A DNA stretch of 40,181 bases from positions 1 through 40,181 of the forward strand of contig JAAYUY010000083.1 of assembly GCA_012517435.1 (NCBI GenBank), read 5' to 3'. This document shows positions 32,556-40,181 of this stretch, piece by piece; within the stretch, counting starts at the first letter, position 1, and each line of letters starts with the position of its first letter. This DNA comes from Sphingobacteriales bacterium (GTDB lineage: Bacteria; Bacteroidota; Bacteroidia; CAILMK01; JAAYUY01). A model generated the notes under the pieces. That model was not told where the DNA came from, searched no databases, and saw only the letters and a list, made by a program, of their open reading frames with translations. Made by a program: the position numbers and the translations under genes.

Positions 32556-33689
32556 CTATTTAACCTTTCTGCCTTTCCAGATGAATGACTTTCTGTAAGA
32601 TAAAAAAGGTAATATACTAATATAGAAAATGTAAAGAAATCCTGTAACCGGAAGCAAGAGGATGAATCTCAGCTTGCCGTAAAACTTCAGAACAGGGAAC
32701 AAAAAGACAGCCTCAGCAAGTATTTTGCTGATAATCAGTATAAAAAAGAATTTCAGGTAGGATATGTCAAAAACAGACATTACAAGAAAACTAAGGGAAG
32801 TCAGGTGAAAAAGCCAGACAAAAAACGGCAATGCCAGTCCTTTTATGCCGGTATGGAATGTTTTACCCGTCCACCTGATCCGCTGATGATAAAAATCTTT
32901 AAAGTTGGTGGTAGGTTTTGTCGTTACCATGGCTTCTTCATTTTTAAGAAATGAAATTTGTCCGGGGAAATTTCGGGCTATTTTTTGTGTCAGAAAAACA
33001 TCGTCACCACTTGTTTTGGACTCACTGCCGGAATAACCGCCAACCTGATCAAATGCCGACTTTCTGAAAATCAGATTGGCTCCGTTGGTTAAATAGGGAA
33101 ACCCCAGCCGGGTCATTGATGCTCCGATACCATTTAATGCACTGAACTCAAGGGATTGTAGTTTTTGAAATAAAGAATTCTCATCTGAATAGCTGACAGG
33201 TCCCGAAATCATCACAAGCTTTTGATTATCAGTAATGTATGTTGCAATGGTACTTAACCAGCCGGCAAGCATACTGCAATCAGCATCTGTCGTTACTATC
33301 CATTCGTTTTCAGCAGATTCAATGGCTTTTGTCAATGCATTCTTTTTTCCTGTCAGTGCCGTGTCTTTAAGCGATAAGACTTTAAAACGGATTGCATCAG
33401 ACCCTTTTATTTTGTTTATCAGATAATTATGTCCGTCATCTTCAGAAGAATCATCAATAAAAATAACCTCAAAATGTTCTTTGGGATAATTTTGCTGCAT
33501 CAGACTTTCAAAAATAACAGGAAGATTTGCTATTTCATTTCTGAAAGGGACGATAACAGAAAAATCAGGAAAAAGTCCGGCAACTTTTTTATCTGCCTTT
33601 TTGACTGACAGCCATCCGTAAAAAAGCAGCAATACCAATGAAATATAACTCAGGCAAAACAGGTATGAAATGATGTCTAACGAATTCAT
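32556..33689 (-). CDS. Membrane glycosyltransferase family 2
   Basis: Protein of 377 residues. An N-terminal transmembrane helix (about 5-25) precedes the GT-A catalytic domain: FSVIVPFRNEIANLP, VIFIDDSSEDDG, the metal-binding TTDADCSM near residue 137, SGDDVFL near 228 and the acceptor-site QRIRW near 270. Three or four C-terminal transmembrane helices follow. The pattern is that of processive or polyprenyl-linked inner-membrane glycosyltransferases. The ATG start overlaps the stop of the UPF0104-type gene by 4 bases (ATGA), so the two are co-translated. Sugar donor and product are unknown. Confidence 0.9.
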   Translation of the reverse strand: MNSLDIISYLFCLSYISLVLLLFYGWLSVKKADKKVAGLFPDFSVIVPFRNEIANLPVIFESLMQQNYPKEHFEVIFIDDSSEDDGHNYLINKIKGSDAIRFKVLSLKDTALTGKKNALTKAIESAENEWIVTTDADCSMLAGWLSTIATYITDNQKLVMISGPVSYSDENSLFQKLQSLEFSALNGIGASMTRLGFPYLTNGANLIFRKSAFDQVGGYSGSESKTSGDDVFLTQKIARNFPGQISFLKNEEAMVTTKPTTNFKDFYHQRIRWTGKTFHTGIKGLALPFFVWLFHLTSLSFLVMSVFDISYLKFFFILIISKILAEAVFLFPVLKFYGKLRFILLLPVTGFLYIFYISILPFLSYRKSFIWKGRKVK

Positions 33690-34621
33690 TTCGCTTGTTT
33701 TTTGATGCCAAACATAAAAACAGCTCCGGCAAGGCTTGGCAAAAGAATGTTAATGCTGAAAAGCGCATAGGCAGCGGCCAGCAGGCTGACTACATTCACC
33801 TGATATGCCTGAAAAACAAATAAAATGACGGCTCCCCGTGTACCTATTTCGGTAATGGTGATGGCAGGCAGAAAAGTTTGAATCAGAAAAATAGCCGCCA
33901 CCGATGAAATAACCTGCAAAAAGGGTAATTCAATTCCAAAAGCCATCAGGCAAAAATAATACTGAATCAGGTAAACAAAATACCGCAGAGATGAGATGGT
34001 GAGAATGAGAATCAGTTTGTTGTAGTTTAACTGATTAAAAACCTGCGTATAGTTTGAAAGAAAGCCAATCTTCCCGGACAGCTTATGCAAAAGCTGAATC
34101 TTAAAATAGAAGAAAAACAGCAGTAAAACAATAAAAATCAGGCATATCCAATATATCGGTTTTAACTGATGGGCAAACACCACAGCGCCAAACAAAATGC
34201 CCCAAAAGACAGTTGCCAGAAATTGGGCAAAACCCCCGGCCAGGGTACATGAAACCGATTTTCCCATATTTTCCTTTTTCAGGAAAAGCATCCTTCCGAG
34301 AAATTCGGCCATACGGTTAGGCACCCAGTTATTGATGGTCAGGCCTGCCCACACCGCTTTGAGCGAATATAATAAGCTGATTTTCTGAATGCTTTCGAGT
34401 AGTTTTTTCCACTTAAATGCTTCAAATAACCAGTTTACAGGCATTAATATAAAAGCTAATAACAAGTAGAAAGGAAAAAAACGAAAGGAGCGGGCTGACT
34501 TTAATGTCTCCTGAAATTCCTGATTATCAAAGGTTTTTAGCCAGATGTAATAAACGGCTCCTGCAAATACCATTATCCGTAGCATCCATAAAACCAGCTG
34601 ATAAAGTGTTTTATTTTTCAT
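33686..34621 (-). CDS. Lysylphosphatidylglycerol synthase-like/UPF0104 membrane protein
   Basis: Integral membrane protein of 311 residues with about eight hydrophobic helices; the segment VNWLFEAFKWKKLLESI, then WAGLTINNWVPNRMAEFLGR, is typical of the LPG_synthase_TM (flippase-like) domain. The C-terminal acyltransferase domain of true MprF is absent. The overlap with the GT2 gene suggests a role in lipid-linked glycan handling, which is inference. A CAAAAGTA (minus TACTTTTG) -7 element lies at 34666-34673. ATG start. Confidence 0.85.
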   Translation of the reverse strand: MKNKTLYQLVLWMLRIMVFAGAVYYIWLKTFDNQEFQETLKSARSFRFFPFYLLLAFILMPVNWLFEAFKWKKLLESIQKISLLYSLKAVWAGLTINNWVPNRMAEFLGRMLFLKKENMGKSVSCTLAGGFAQFLATVFWGILFGAVVFAHQLKPIYWICLIFIVLLLFFFYFKIQLLHKLSGKIGFLSNYTQVFNQLNYNKLILILTISSLRYFVYLIQYYFCLMAFGIELPFLQVISSVAAIFLIQTFLPAITITEIGTRGAVILFVFQAYQVNVVSLLAAAYALFSINILLPSLAGAVFMFGIKKQAK

Positions 34622-34702
34622 CCGGATAAATGATTCAGAAGAGGGCTACATTATTAATTAATGTGCAAAAGTATTGAAAGAAAGGAAAAGAGAGTGGATA
34701 TT

Positions 34703-35278
34703 CTATTCTGCCCAATAGTAAATCCAGTTTGAAATACCATCTTTCTGCAATTCATATTGAGCTTTAATAGCTTGATTATAAGAGCGGTAAACACCGGCAC
34801 AGATGTAGTACCATTTGCGGTGCTTGTTGTAAAATAAAAATACCTTATAACCTTTGTTATGCCAGGCAATCTGGGCATTTTTAGCGTTTTTGCGACTCCT
34901 GAACGACTCTATGATGATATAATATTCCTTAACCAGCAGTTCTTTGCTGTCCTGTATTTTTTTTATCGTTTCAATTTTTTCAGCCAGCAACTTTTCTTTT
35001 CTTTCCTGACTTTCAGCCGTTTTTTTCGAATCATCCCCTGCTTTCTGAAGCTCAAGCTCTATCTCCCTCAGTTCGACCTGAATTTTATCAAGATACTGGC
35101 TGGGCTCCGATTGTTTTTTCAAATCCTTTGTCAATGAGTCAATTACATTTCCTTCAATGTCGTAAGCTATGATCTTTTGCTTTGCTTTGACTTTTCTCAG
35201 GCTTTGAGATTGAGCAGTTGTCAGTAACAATAAATTACCGGCTGCAAAAAGCAAAATGATGATAAACAGTTTTCTCAT
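34703..35278 (-). CDS. Exported SPOR-domain protein
   Basis: Protein of 191 residues. A signal peptide ends TAQSQ near residue 25. A charged region with coiled-coil character spans about 60-115 (LREIELELQKAGDDSKKTAE). A C-terminal SPOR domain follows at about 118-188, with YYIIIESFRSRKNAKNA, GYKVFLFYNKHRKWYYICA and GVYRSYNQAIKAQYELQ. SPOR domains bind denuded septal peptidoglycan, so a division-site or cell-wall role is likely. It lies upstream of the UPF0104 and GT2 genes with an 81-base gap. Confidence 0.8.
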   Translation of the reverse strand: MRKLFIIILLFAAGNLLLLTTAQSQSLRKVKAKQKIIAYDIEGNVIDSLTKDLKKQSEPSQYLDKIQVELREIELELQKAGDDSKKTAESQERKEKLLAEKIETIKKIQDSKELLVKEYYIIIESFRSRKNAKNAQIAWHNKGYKVFLFYNKHRKWYYICAGVYRSYNQAIKAQYELQKDGISNWIYYWAE

Positions 35279-35382
35279 TTCGTTAATTTAAACAGCAATT
35301 ATACAATTCTTCTGTTTTTCCTGTAAATTAAGTTATGAACAGTGATTTTATACCGATTAGAGAGATAATGTTGTACAGGCAT

Positions 35383-35431
35383 ATTATACCAAATGGATTT
35401 ATAAAATAGTCCAAAAGTATTCTGGTATAAT
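35383..35431. repeat. 49-base palindrome-ended repeat, copy A
   Basis: Ends are a perfect 9-base inverted pair, ATTATACCA and TGGTATAAT. An inner TGGA/TCCA pair makes it a nested palindrome. It is about 82% identical (40 of 49) to copy B. Confidence 0.7.
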
Positions 35432-35450
35432 GCCGAACGGATAGCTGTTA

Positions 35451-35467
35451 TGCCGATGATATCGGCA
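35451..35467. repeat. Short perfect hairpin TGCCGAT-GAT-ATCGGCA
   Basis: Seven-base arms with a 3-base spacer, between the two repeat copies. Related single units TAATGCCGA (35428-35436) and CATCGGTATTA (35480-35490) lie beside it. Confidence 0.6.
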
Positions 35468-35513
35468 TTACAGATATCACATCGGTATTAAAAGGAAAAA
35501 ATGAAAGTTTCTG

Positions 35514-35550
35514 ACACGAAGATTCACGAAGATAAAGAAGATTCACGAAG
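35514..35550. repeat. CACGAAG-type direct repeats
   Basis: GATTCACGAAG occurs twice, with a preceding ACACGAAG, in 37 bases. I recall this kind of repeat in intergenic regions of many environmental bacteria. Not part of any gene. Confidence 0.55.
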
Positions 35551-35572
35551 TTTATAGCAAATGGATTAATAG

Positions 35573-35621
35573 ATTATACCCAATGGATTTATATTTTAGT
35601 CCAATATTAATCAGGTATAAA
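35573..35621. repeat. 49-base palindrome-ended repeat, copy B
   Basis: Begins ATTATACC and ends GGTATAAA, with the same inner TGGA/TCCA pair as copy A. The loop differs (TATTTTA in place of TAAAATA), while the stem bases are kept. Confidence 0.7.
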
Positions 35622-35647
35622 AAGTCATTTTAGAGAGATATGAGAAG

Positions 35648-36901
35648 TCAGGGGGTGAGTAAAATCTTTTCCACCCATACACCTTTTTCATCCACCACTT
35701 TTACAATATAAACACCTCTGCTAAACTGACTGATATCCATTTCATTATCAACACCAAGTATATGTTGACGATACATCATTTGCCCTTGCAGGTTCAATAT
35801 ATAAATTTTACCCGAACAAGGAATTTCACCTTCACACCTGAGGTTTAGCAAACCCGTTGTTGGATTGGGATAGCAGGAATACTTGTTTTTTGTTAAATCT
35901 GGCTTTTCGGGTATGTCGGTTAATATGTCTTTAAATGCAAAGGAACCTTTAAATAAGCGGGTTACACCACCTCCGGGAAAACTTAGAAACAGGTAAATAG
36001 AATCTTTGTCAAAGCAACTTGAAATTGCTCTTAAATTATTTGTTGGAAATTCTTCGCCCAAAAACGCCCATGTATTTCCTCCGTCTTTAGTAAAGAATAG
36101 TCGATTAGGTTGTTCAGATATAGCAAAACCAACATTATTATTATAAAATTCAATATCAGAAAGATAATTTGATTGTATTTTCAGGGTATCCCATGATAAT
36201 CCCCCATTAGTGGATTTCAGAATGATATTAGAGCTTTTCAGCAAAGCATAAGCAGTATCCTGAGAGGTAAACTGAAAAGCACCCCATGGCCAATTGCTGG
36301 TTAATGATTTTACCAGGTTCCAGCTTTGCCCTCCGTTGATGGTTTTGTAAATGCCAAAATTCTTCTGATCTAATCCATATCCAATGCTGTCGTTAATGAA
36401 ATGGATGAAATTTAATGTTTTATCAGCTACTTTCATAATTTTTTCACCCGAATTTTTTACCATCAAAGTAATGTCATATACATTTTTGTCAAATGTTATA
36501 AATACATTTCCTTTGTGTACCTTATGTTCATGTACATAAGCTGTATCAGGGAATCTTTCAAATGAATCGGGCCATGAATTTGCATAATTGCTCGTTCTTG
36601 CCAGCTTTAAAATATTCTTTTTTGTGGGACTTTTTTTAAAGAAAGCATCATGAAAACCACTGCTGTCATTATAAAAGACAGGAAGGCCAACATATTTTAA
36701 CTCAGCCCAACTAAAACCCCCATTATTACTGTAATATAAAGTCCCTTTTCCTAATTGCAAATTATATGCAGAGTAGTAATAATTAGTTTTTGAAGTAACA
36801 ACAAGGAAACCTCCTGAACCTGCACTTGAAGGTGCAAAATTTATCCATTGCGAAAATGTAACGAATGGATACAGAAATATAATTAAAACTAACTTTTTCA
36901 T
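35648..36901 (-). CDS. T9SS-sorted protein with BNR/YCF48-like repeats
   Basis: Exported protein of 417 residues from the ATG at 36901, preferred to a TTG six bases upstream. The signal peptide ends PFVTFSQ. The body is a beta-propeller-like series with Asp-box-type motifs: NNGGFSWAEL, NGGQSWNLV, NGGLSWDTL and DGGNTWAFLG. The C-terminus (about 335-417) is a type A sorting domain: YPNPTTGLLNLRC, LNLQGQMMYRQ, QFSRGVYIVKV, WVEKILLTP. Likely surface or secreted, with no enzymatic motif. It starts 18 bases after the stop of the next large gene, and is probably co-transcribed with it. Confidence 0.9.
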   Translation of the reverse strand: MKKLVLIIFLYPFVTFSQWINFAPSSAGSGGFLVVTSKTNYYYSAYNLQLGKGTLYYSNNGGFSWAELKYVGLPVFYNDSSGFHDAFFKKSPTKKNILKLARTSNYANSWPDSFERFPDTAYVHEHKVHKGNVFITFDKNVYDITLMVKNSGEKIMKVADKTLNFIHFINDSIGYGLDQKNFGIYKTINGGQSWNLVKSLTSNWPWGAFQFTSQDTAYALLKSSNIILKSTNGGLSWDTLKIQSNYLSDIEFYNNNVGFAISEQPNRLFFTKDGGNTWAFLGEEFPTNNLRAISSCFDKDSIYLFLSFPGGGVTRLFKGSFAFKDILTDIPEKPDLTKNKYSCYPNPTTGLLNLRCEGEIPCSGKIYILNLQGQMMYRQHILGVDNEMDISQFSRGVYIVKVVDEKGVWVEKILLTP

Positions 36902-36919
36902 AACCAATTCTTTAAATGT

Positions 36920-39900
36920 TTATTTAGTATGATCGTGATAAAAATTGCCCTGAATCTGATTTTTGCACCCATCAAAAAAGGTATTGTTGTAGGTGCAATT
37001 GTTCCCATTGACAAATGGTAGATATCTGCTGTCCCATAATGCTCTGCAGCATGCTCCGTTCAATACTTGCCAAGCAGGTGGCAATGATGGAGGCTGATTT
37101 GACCAGAAAATATCAGGATATGGTGATAAATCAATAATGTGACATCTTATTAAAGGATCGGCATTATAAGGAAAATTGCATGCTGTAGATGGTCCGGCAA
37201 AAGTGTCATAAAAATTATTCACCTCCTCAATCACCGGATCAACAAAATCGGAACATACATAGCTGCCTTTTAATGGGCCAAAATAATTGGATACTATTTC
37301 GTGATGAAAGGCTTGACCTGATGAAGTGCTGCACGCACAAATCATATTAAAAGCCCATTCCTGTATCATGATGTCCACATAGTTGTTTTCAAAATGGTTG
37401 TGGTGGGCATGCACTATGCCTCCTCCGTAAAAGACATCACGGCCGCTTCGGTCGCGTTTGCCTGCATAAATGGCTATGTTGGCTCCGGTAATGGTAGAAT
37501 TGGTAATTTTCAGGTATCCCTGTGAATAGGTGGTGTCATCTGAACAACCATCAATATTGCCCTGCACTTCTATTCCTTCCCAATCGCAACTGCCTATGCA
37601 ACTGCTGTCAATAATCAGCTTGGCTCCTCGCTCTACTATAATCTTTGAACAGTTTCGCATGATAAAGTCCACATTTTCAAGGTGAAGGGTAAAGCCCTGA
37701 GAGATGATGAGGTCGGCATCAACTATTTTAGTAATATCACTTAGTTTCTTGTAACTGCCCGACCAGTTGGGTAAAGGGAATCTTTTTGCAGAAGTCCAAT
37801 CAGCAGGGATACTATCATCGCAGAAGTCTGTCATATAAACATCAATACCAACTGAATCCATGCATCCACCCAAACAATTGAAAACTTTTAACCAGTAGGT
37901 TCCACTTTGAGTTACTACAATTGAATCAGTTGTTTCGTTTGTTGACCATTCGTAATGAAAACAACCGGTATCAGAAACATGGGCATAAAGAATAGTGCCA
38001 GGTAAATGGCAAATAAAATCAAGAGTATCAATCCATGCATAAAAACTGTCTATAACCAAAATTTTCATTTCTGCTGTATCTGTACACCCCCACTGATTTG
38101 TTACCCAATACCTGCAAATATGTTCACCAGTACCTTCATTAGCCGGATTGAATACAGATGAAGAACTTACACCATCTATAGAATAATCACCACCAGTTTC
38201 ACCACCAAAAGGCATTTCAAACTCAGGAGCAGTAATACATACAATCATTGATGTATCGCCATAAACTTCAGGATTGGGATGAATAGTAACATTTACATTG
38301 GCACTTGTATAACACTCTGGATTTTGGTCATTGTATTTATAGGTATATATAATATAATGGGTTCCCTCCCTGAATAATGCAGGATTGAAAATATCGAAAG
38401 TATCAAGTAAGGGATGATAATAATCACCAGGTTCAGGGTTGCATCCGCTAATAGTTAATGGTGGATCATTTTTACAAAGATGGAAATCCGGACAATCAAT
38501 AGGCGGAGCACTAAGAATAGTTACGTTCACTTCAGCAGTATCAACACAATTTGAATCAATTGTGTATCCCAACAAACGATATGTTCTGCTCTCATTTACA
38601 TAAATGCAAGGTGTTGTATCTCCATTTTCAGTATCCCATCTGTATTTAATCAAACTTTTGTTATACAGTACAATATTTGAATCGCAAATGGTGTCGGAGC
38701 CGCCTTCACAAAATACCCTGTCGTTACCAATGAAAAGAAATGGAGGCCCTAATGTGTCAACATGAATCCATGCTGAATCAAAACACATAGAGTCCCATAC
38801 CAGGACCCAATAATCGCCAGCTCCATAAACATCGGTTTGTAAATTTGTTGAATGATCAAACCATCTTAATGAGTCATATTGTTTTGGATATATTTTAAGC
38901 GTTATTGGAAAAGAGTATTTACATACAACAGTATCTTCAGGAAAAACTTTAAATTCTGGACGTGCTGTAATATTTATGGTATCATATCCGGTACATCCAT
39001 TGCTGTCTTTTACAATTACCGAATATGTTCCTCCACTTGAAACATTGATGGAAGAACTTGTTTGACTAGTACTCCATAAATAACTGTAATCAGGATTATT
39101 GCTTGCTATTAAGGTTTTAGAAAATGAACCACAAATAATAGTATCGTTACCAAGATTAACCAATGGCTTTGAAGTGTCAGTTACCGTAACTAAAACAGTA
39201 TCAAAAGCAAGACAACTATCCATTTCTACTTTTAAAACATACTGAGTTGTTGTTGTCGGACAAACCAAAGTTGTAGCATTGGTATCAAAAGGAGTTGAAT
39301 TTCCTGCTATATACCATTTGAATTTAATATCCGCTTGCAAGGGTGGAGGATTACAGTTTGTCCCAATCCAAACACATGGACTATCACAAGTTATGAATTT
39401 ATCAGGGCCGGCATCAGCATCAACTTCAAAAATCTCAACATCATCAATTCGTACCCAAAAATCTGAATTATAACTGTAGCTTGGAATCTGGTATTCTAAT
39501 GTAAAGAAAAGAAAATCAGTACTTTTATTTGCTGTAAAACAAAATTGGTAATGTTGCCAGCTGCTTCCGGGCTGAGTATAATAAATCTTTGTTGCTCCTG
39601 AGATTGCTAAATTTTTCACATAAGCACTCCAGTCAGGATCAATAGTATTATAAGAATTGGAGTAATCTCGTAAGTAAATTTCAATATTTCCATTTATTCC
39701 TGAATCAGTATTAAAATCCCTGATTCCCATAAATGATATCAGGTAGGTTTTTCCACTATCAATATTTATATATTGCCCAAATGCTTCATGTCCAATTCCA
39801 GATCCGTATTGATTAATAAAATACCATTGTCCAACTCTTCCTGCTGTTGGAGATGATACTGGAAAAGATACAATATCTGAAGTCCCTAACACATTCTGCC

Positions 39901-40162
39901 AACATGGTACTTTCCCATGCTTAAACTCATTTTTTGGTGTACCAGATGATGGAAATTCTTCAGTTCCTGTTAGCACTGGGTTGCAAACCAATGTATTACA
40001 TTGCGCCTGCACATGAGCAGGATAAAAATACCAGAGTAGAAAAAGTATAAAATTGGCAGGCATAAATAAAGTAAGTTTTTTCGCTAATCCATATTGTTTT
40101 TGATTAACAACGCAAGTGAGACATTTTATCGGATACCAAATAAAATGATATAAGGAACTCAC
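36920..40162 (-). CDS. Large exported Cys-rich multidomain protein (about 1080 aa), start uncertain
   Basis: Long coding region of up to 1080 residues. A hydrophobic signal segment ends YPAHVQAQ near residue 54. A 200-residue lectin-like or MAM-like fold follows (about 55-250: HYQFCFTANKSTDFLFFTLE, RIDDVEIFEV). Several PKD or SprB-type Ig repeats cover about 250-780 (LGNDTIICGSFSKTLIA, SGGTYSVIVKDSNGC, QSGTYWLKVF). A parallel beta-helix makes up most of the rest (VERGAKLIIDSS, DWEGIEVQG). Unlike its neighbour it ends without a recognisable T9SS domain (QIQGNFYHDHTK). The 5' end lies near the poly-G edge; the GTG at 40162 and an ATG at 40063 are possible starts, and the true one may differ. 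Confidence 0.8.
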   Translation of the reverse strand: MSSLYHFIWYPIKCLTCVVNQKQYGLAKKLTLFMPANFILFLLWYFYPAHVQAQCNTLVCNPVLTGTEEFPSSGTPKNEFKHGKVPCWQNVLGTSDIVSFPVSSPTAGRVGQWYFINQYGSGIGHEAFGQYINIDSGKTYLISFMGIRDFNTDSGINGNIEIYLRDYSNSYNTIDPDWSAYVKNLAISGATKIYYTQPGSSWQHYQFCFTANKSTDFLFFTLEYQIPSYSYNSDFWVRIDDVEIFEVDADAGPDKFITCDSPCVWIGTNCNPPPLQADIKFKWYIAGNSTPFDTNATTLVCPTTTTQYVLKVEMDSCLAFDTVLVTVTDTSKPLVNLGNDTIICGSFSKTLIASNNPDYSYLWSTSQTSSSINVSSGGTYSVIVKDSNGCTGYDTINITARPEFKVFPEDTVVCKYSFPITLKIYPKQYDSLRWFDHSTNLQTDVYGAGDYWVLVWDSMCFDSAWIHVDTLGPPFLFIGNDRVFCEGGSDTICDSNIVLYNKSLIKYRWDTENGDTTPCIYVNESRTYRLLGYTIDSNCVDTAEVNVTILSAPPIDCPDFHLCKNDPPLTISGCNPEPGDYYHPLLDTFDIFNPALFREGTHYIIYTYKYNDQNPECYTSANVNVTIHPNPEVYGDTSMIVCITAPEFEMPFGGETGGDYSIDGVSSSSVFNPANEGTGEHICRYWVTNQWGCTDTAEMKILVIDSFYAWIDTLDFICHLPGTILYAHVSDTGCFHYEWSTNETTDSIVVTQSGTYWLKVFNCLGGCMDSVGIDVYMTDFCDDSIPADWTSAKRFPLPNWSGSYKKLSDITKIVDADLIISQGFTLHLENVDFIMRNCSKIIVERGAKLIIDSSCIGSCDWEGIEVQGNIDGCSDDTTYSQGYLKITNSTITGANIAIYAGKRDRSGRDVFYGGGIVHAHHNHFENNYVDIMIQEWAFNMICACSTSSGQAFHHEIVSNYFGPLKGSYVCSDFVDPVIEEVNNFYDTFAGPSTACNFPYNADPLIRCHIIDLSPYPDIFWSNQPPSLPPAWQVLNGACCRALWDSRYLPFVNGNNCTYNNTFFDGCKNQIQGNFYHDHTK

Positions 40163-40164
40163 TC

Positions 40165-40181
40165 GGGGGGGGGGGGGGGGG
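40165..40181. other. Run of 17 G at the contig edge
   Basis: A homopolymer of G at the last positions of an otherwise AT-rich sequence. This is the usual trace of no-signal base calls in two-colour sequencing carried into an assembly end. It should be trimmed; it probably is not genomic. Confidence 0.85.

Larger units (their letters stand above)
35357..35640. repeat. 11-base direct repeats bounding the repeat-rich segment
   Basis: TTAGAGAGATA occurs at 35357-35367 and again at 35630-35640, enclosing the palindromes and 49-base repeats. It may be a target-site duplication or a chance AT-rich match. Confidence 0.45.
35279..35647. other. 369-base noncoding segment rich in short repeats
   Basis: No convincing gene. 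It holds an imperfect 49-base direct repeat, a perfect 7-base inverted repeat with a 3-base spacer, several TA(A/T)TGCCGA/TACCGAT units, a partial third copy of CAAATGGATT, two GATTCACGAAG repeats and an 11-base direct repeat near both ends. No transposase gene is present, so if this is an element it is non-autonomous. Confidence 0.7.

Noticed and set aside
35383-35621. CRISPR-like repeat array
   Set aside because: Only two imperfect 49-base copies at irregular distance, with no spacers of constant length and no cas genes.
1-40181. tRNA or rRNA genes
   Set aside because: No region with recognisable tRNA arm pattern or conserved rRNA sequence was seen on either strand; a dedicated search was not possible.
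1-40181. Recent insertion sequence or transposase
   Set aside because: No transposase-like protein or paired terminal repeats around a coding region were found; the repeat segment at 35.4-35.6 kb has no gene.
40165-40181. Poly-G as a genomic structure such as a quadruplex or phase-variable tract
   Set aside because: It is the very end of the sequence, in an AT-rich genome, with nothing following; an artefact is far more likely.

Overview
The window looks like a chromosomal contig from a Bacteroidota bacterium, probably an uncultured or environmental lineage. The evidence is C-terminal type IX secretion (T9SS) sorting domains, Bacteroidetes-type promoter elements (TTG, 18-20 bases, then TAnnTTTG) with almost no Shine-Dalgarno sequences, a DUF1573 protein, an exosortase-family protein, and a thrS-infC-rpmI-rplT operon of bacterial type. 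The right edge ends in 17 G residues, which looks like a sequencing or assembly artefact rather than biology.

Layout. 1-1.6 kb: a cation-efflux (CDF) protein and D-aminoacyl-tRNA deacylase, convergent. 1.6-3.9 kb: a compact minus-strand four-gene operon made of a short T9SS-type protein, a radical-SAM-associated lipoprotein, a small membrane or lipoprotein peptide and a radical SAM/SPASM enzyme. The three non-enzyme products share a YGxP motif. 3.9-8.5 kb: an M28 aminopeptidase with a PDZ domain, a thioredoxin-like protein lacking the first active-site Cys, and a PAS-containing sigma-54 activator. 8.6-21.4 kb: the most unusual part. A four-gene cassette (LolA-like protein, secreted YidD-like protein, and two TPR proteins A and B that each end in a PGLGxxYxG membrane hairpin) occurs twice in opposite orientation. 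The copies converge on a TM2-domain protein and a 1883-residue T9SS surface protein, and two paralogous small exported membrane proteins precede the first copy. 21.4-25 kb: peptidase E, a 2[4Fe-4S] ferredoxin (55 aa), an HtrA protease and a DUF1573 protein. 25.2-31.9 kb: parE, a Nudix hydrolase, rplT, rpmI, infC (with no usual start codon; ATA proposed), thrS and a TPR lipoprotein. 31.9-35.3 kb: an orphan exosortase-family protein, a GT2 glycosyltransferase, a UPF0104/LPG-synthase-like membrane protein and a SPOR-domain protein. 35.3-35.6 kb: a noncoding repeat-rich segment flanked by an 11-base direct repeat. 35.6-40.2 kb: two large exported proteins, one with a T9SS domain and one with no recognisable sorting domain.

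The genes suggest a strongly surface-oriented cell. The mirror-image cassettes around the giant adhesin-like protein are the best candidate for an undescribed envelope system; its function cannot be read from the sequence and remains inference. The radical SAM operon is a second candidate, as a post-translational modification system acting on exported proteins.
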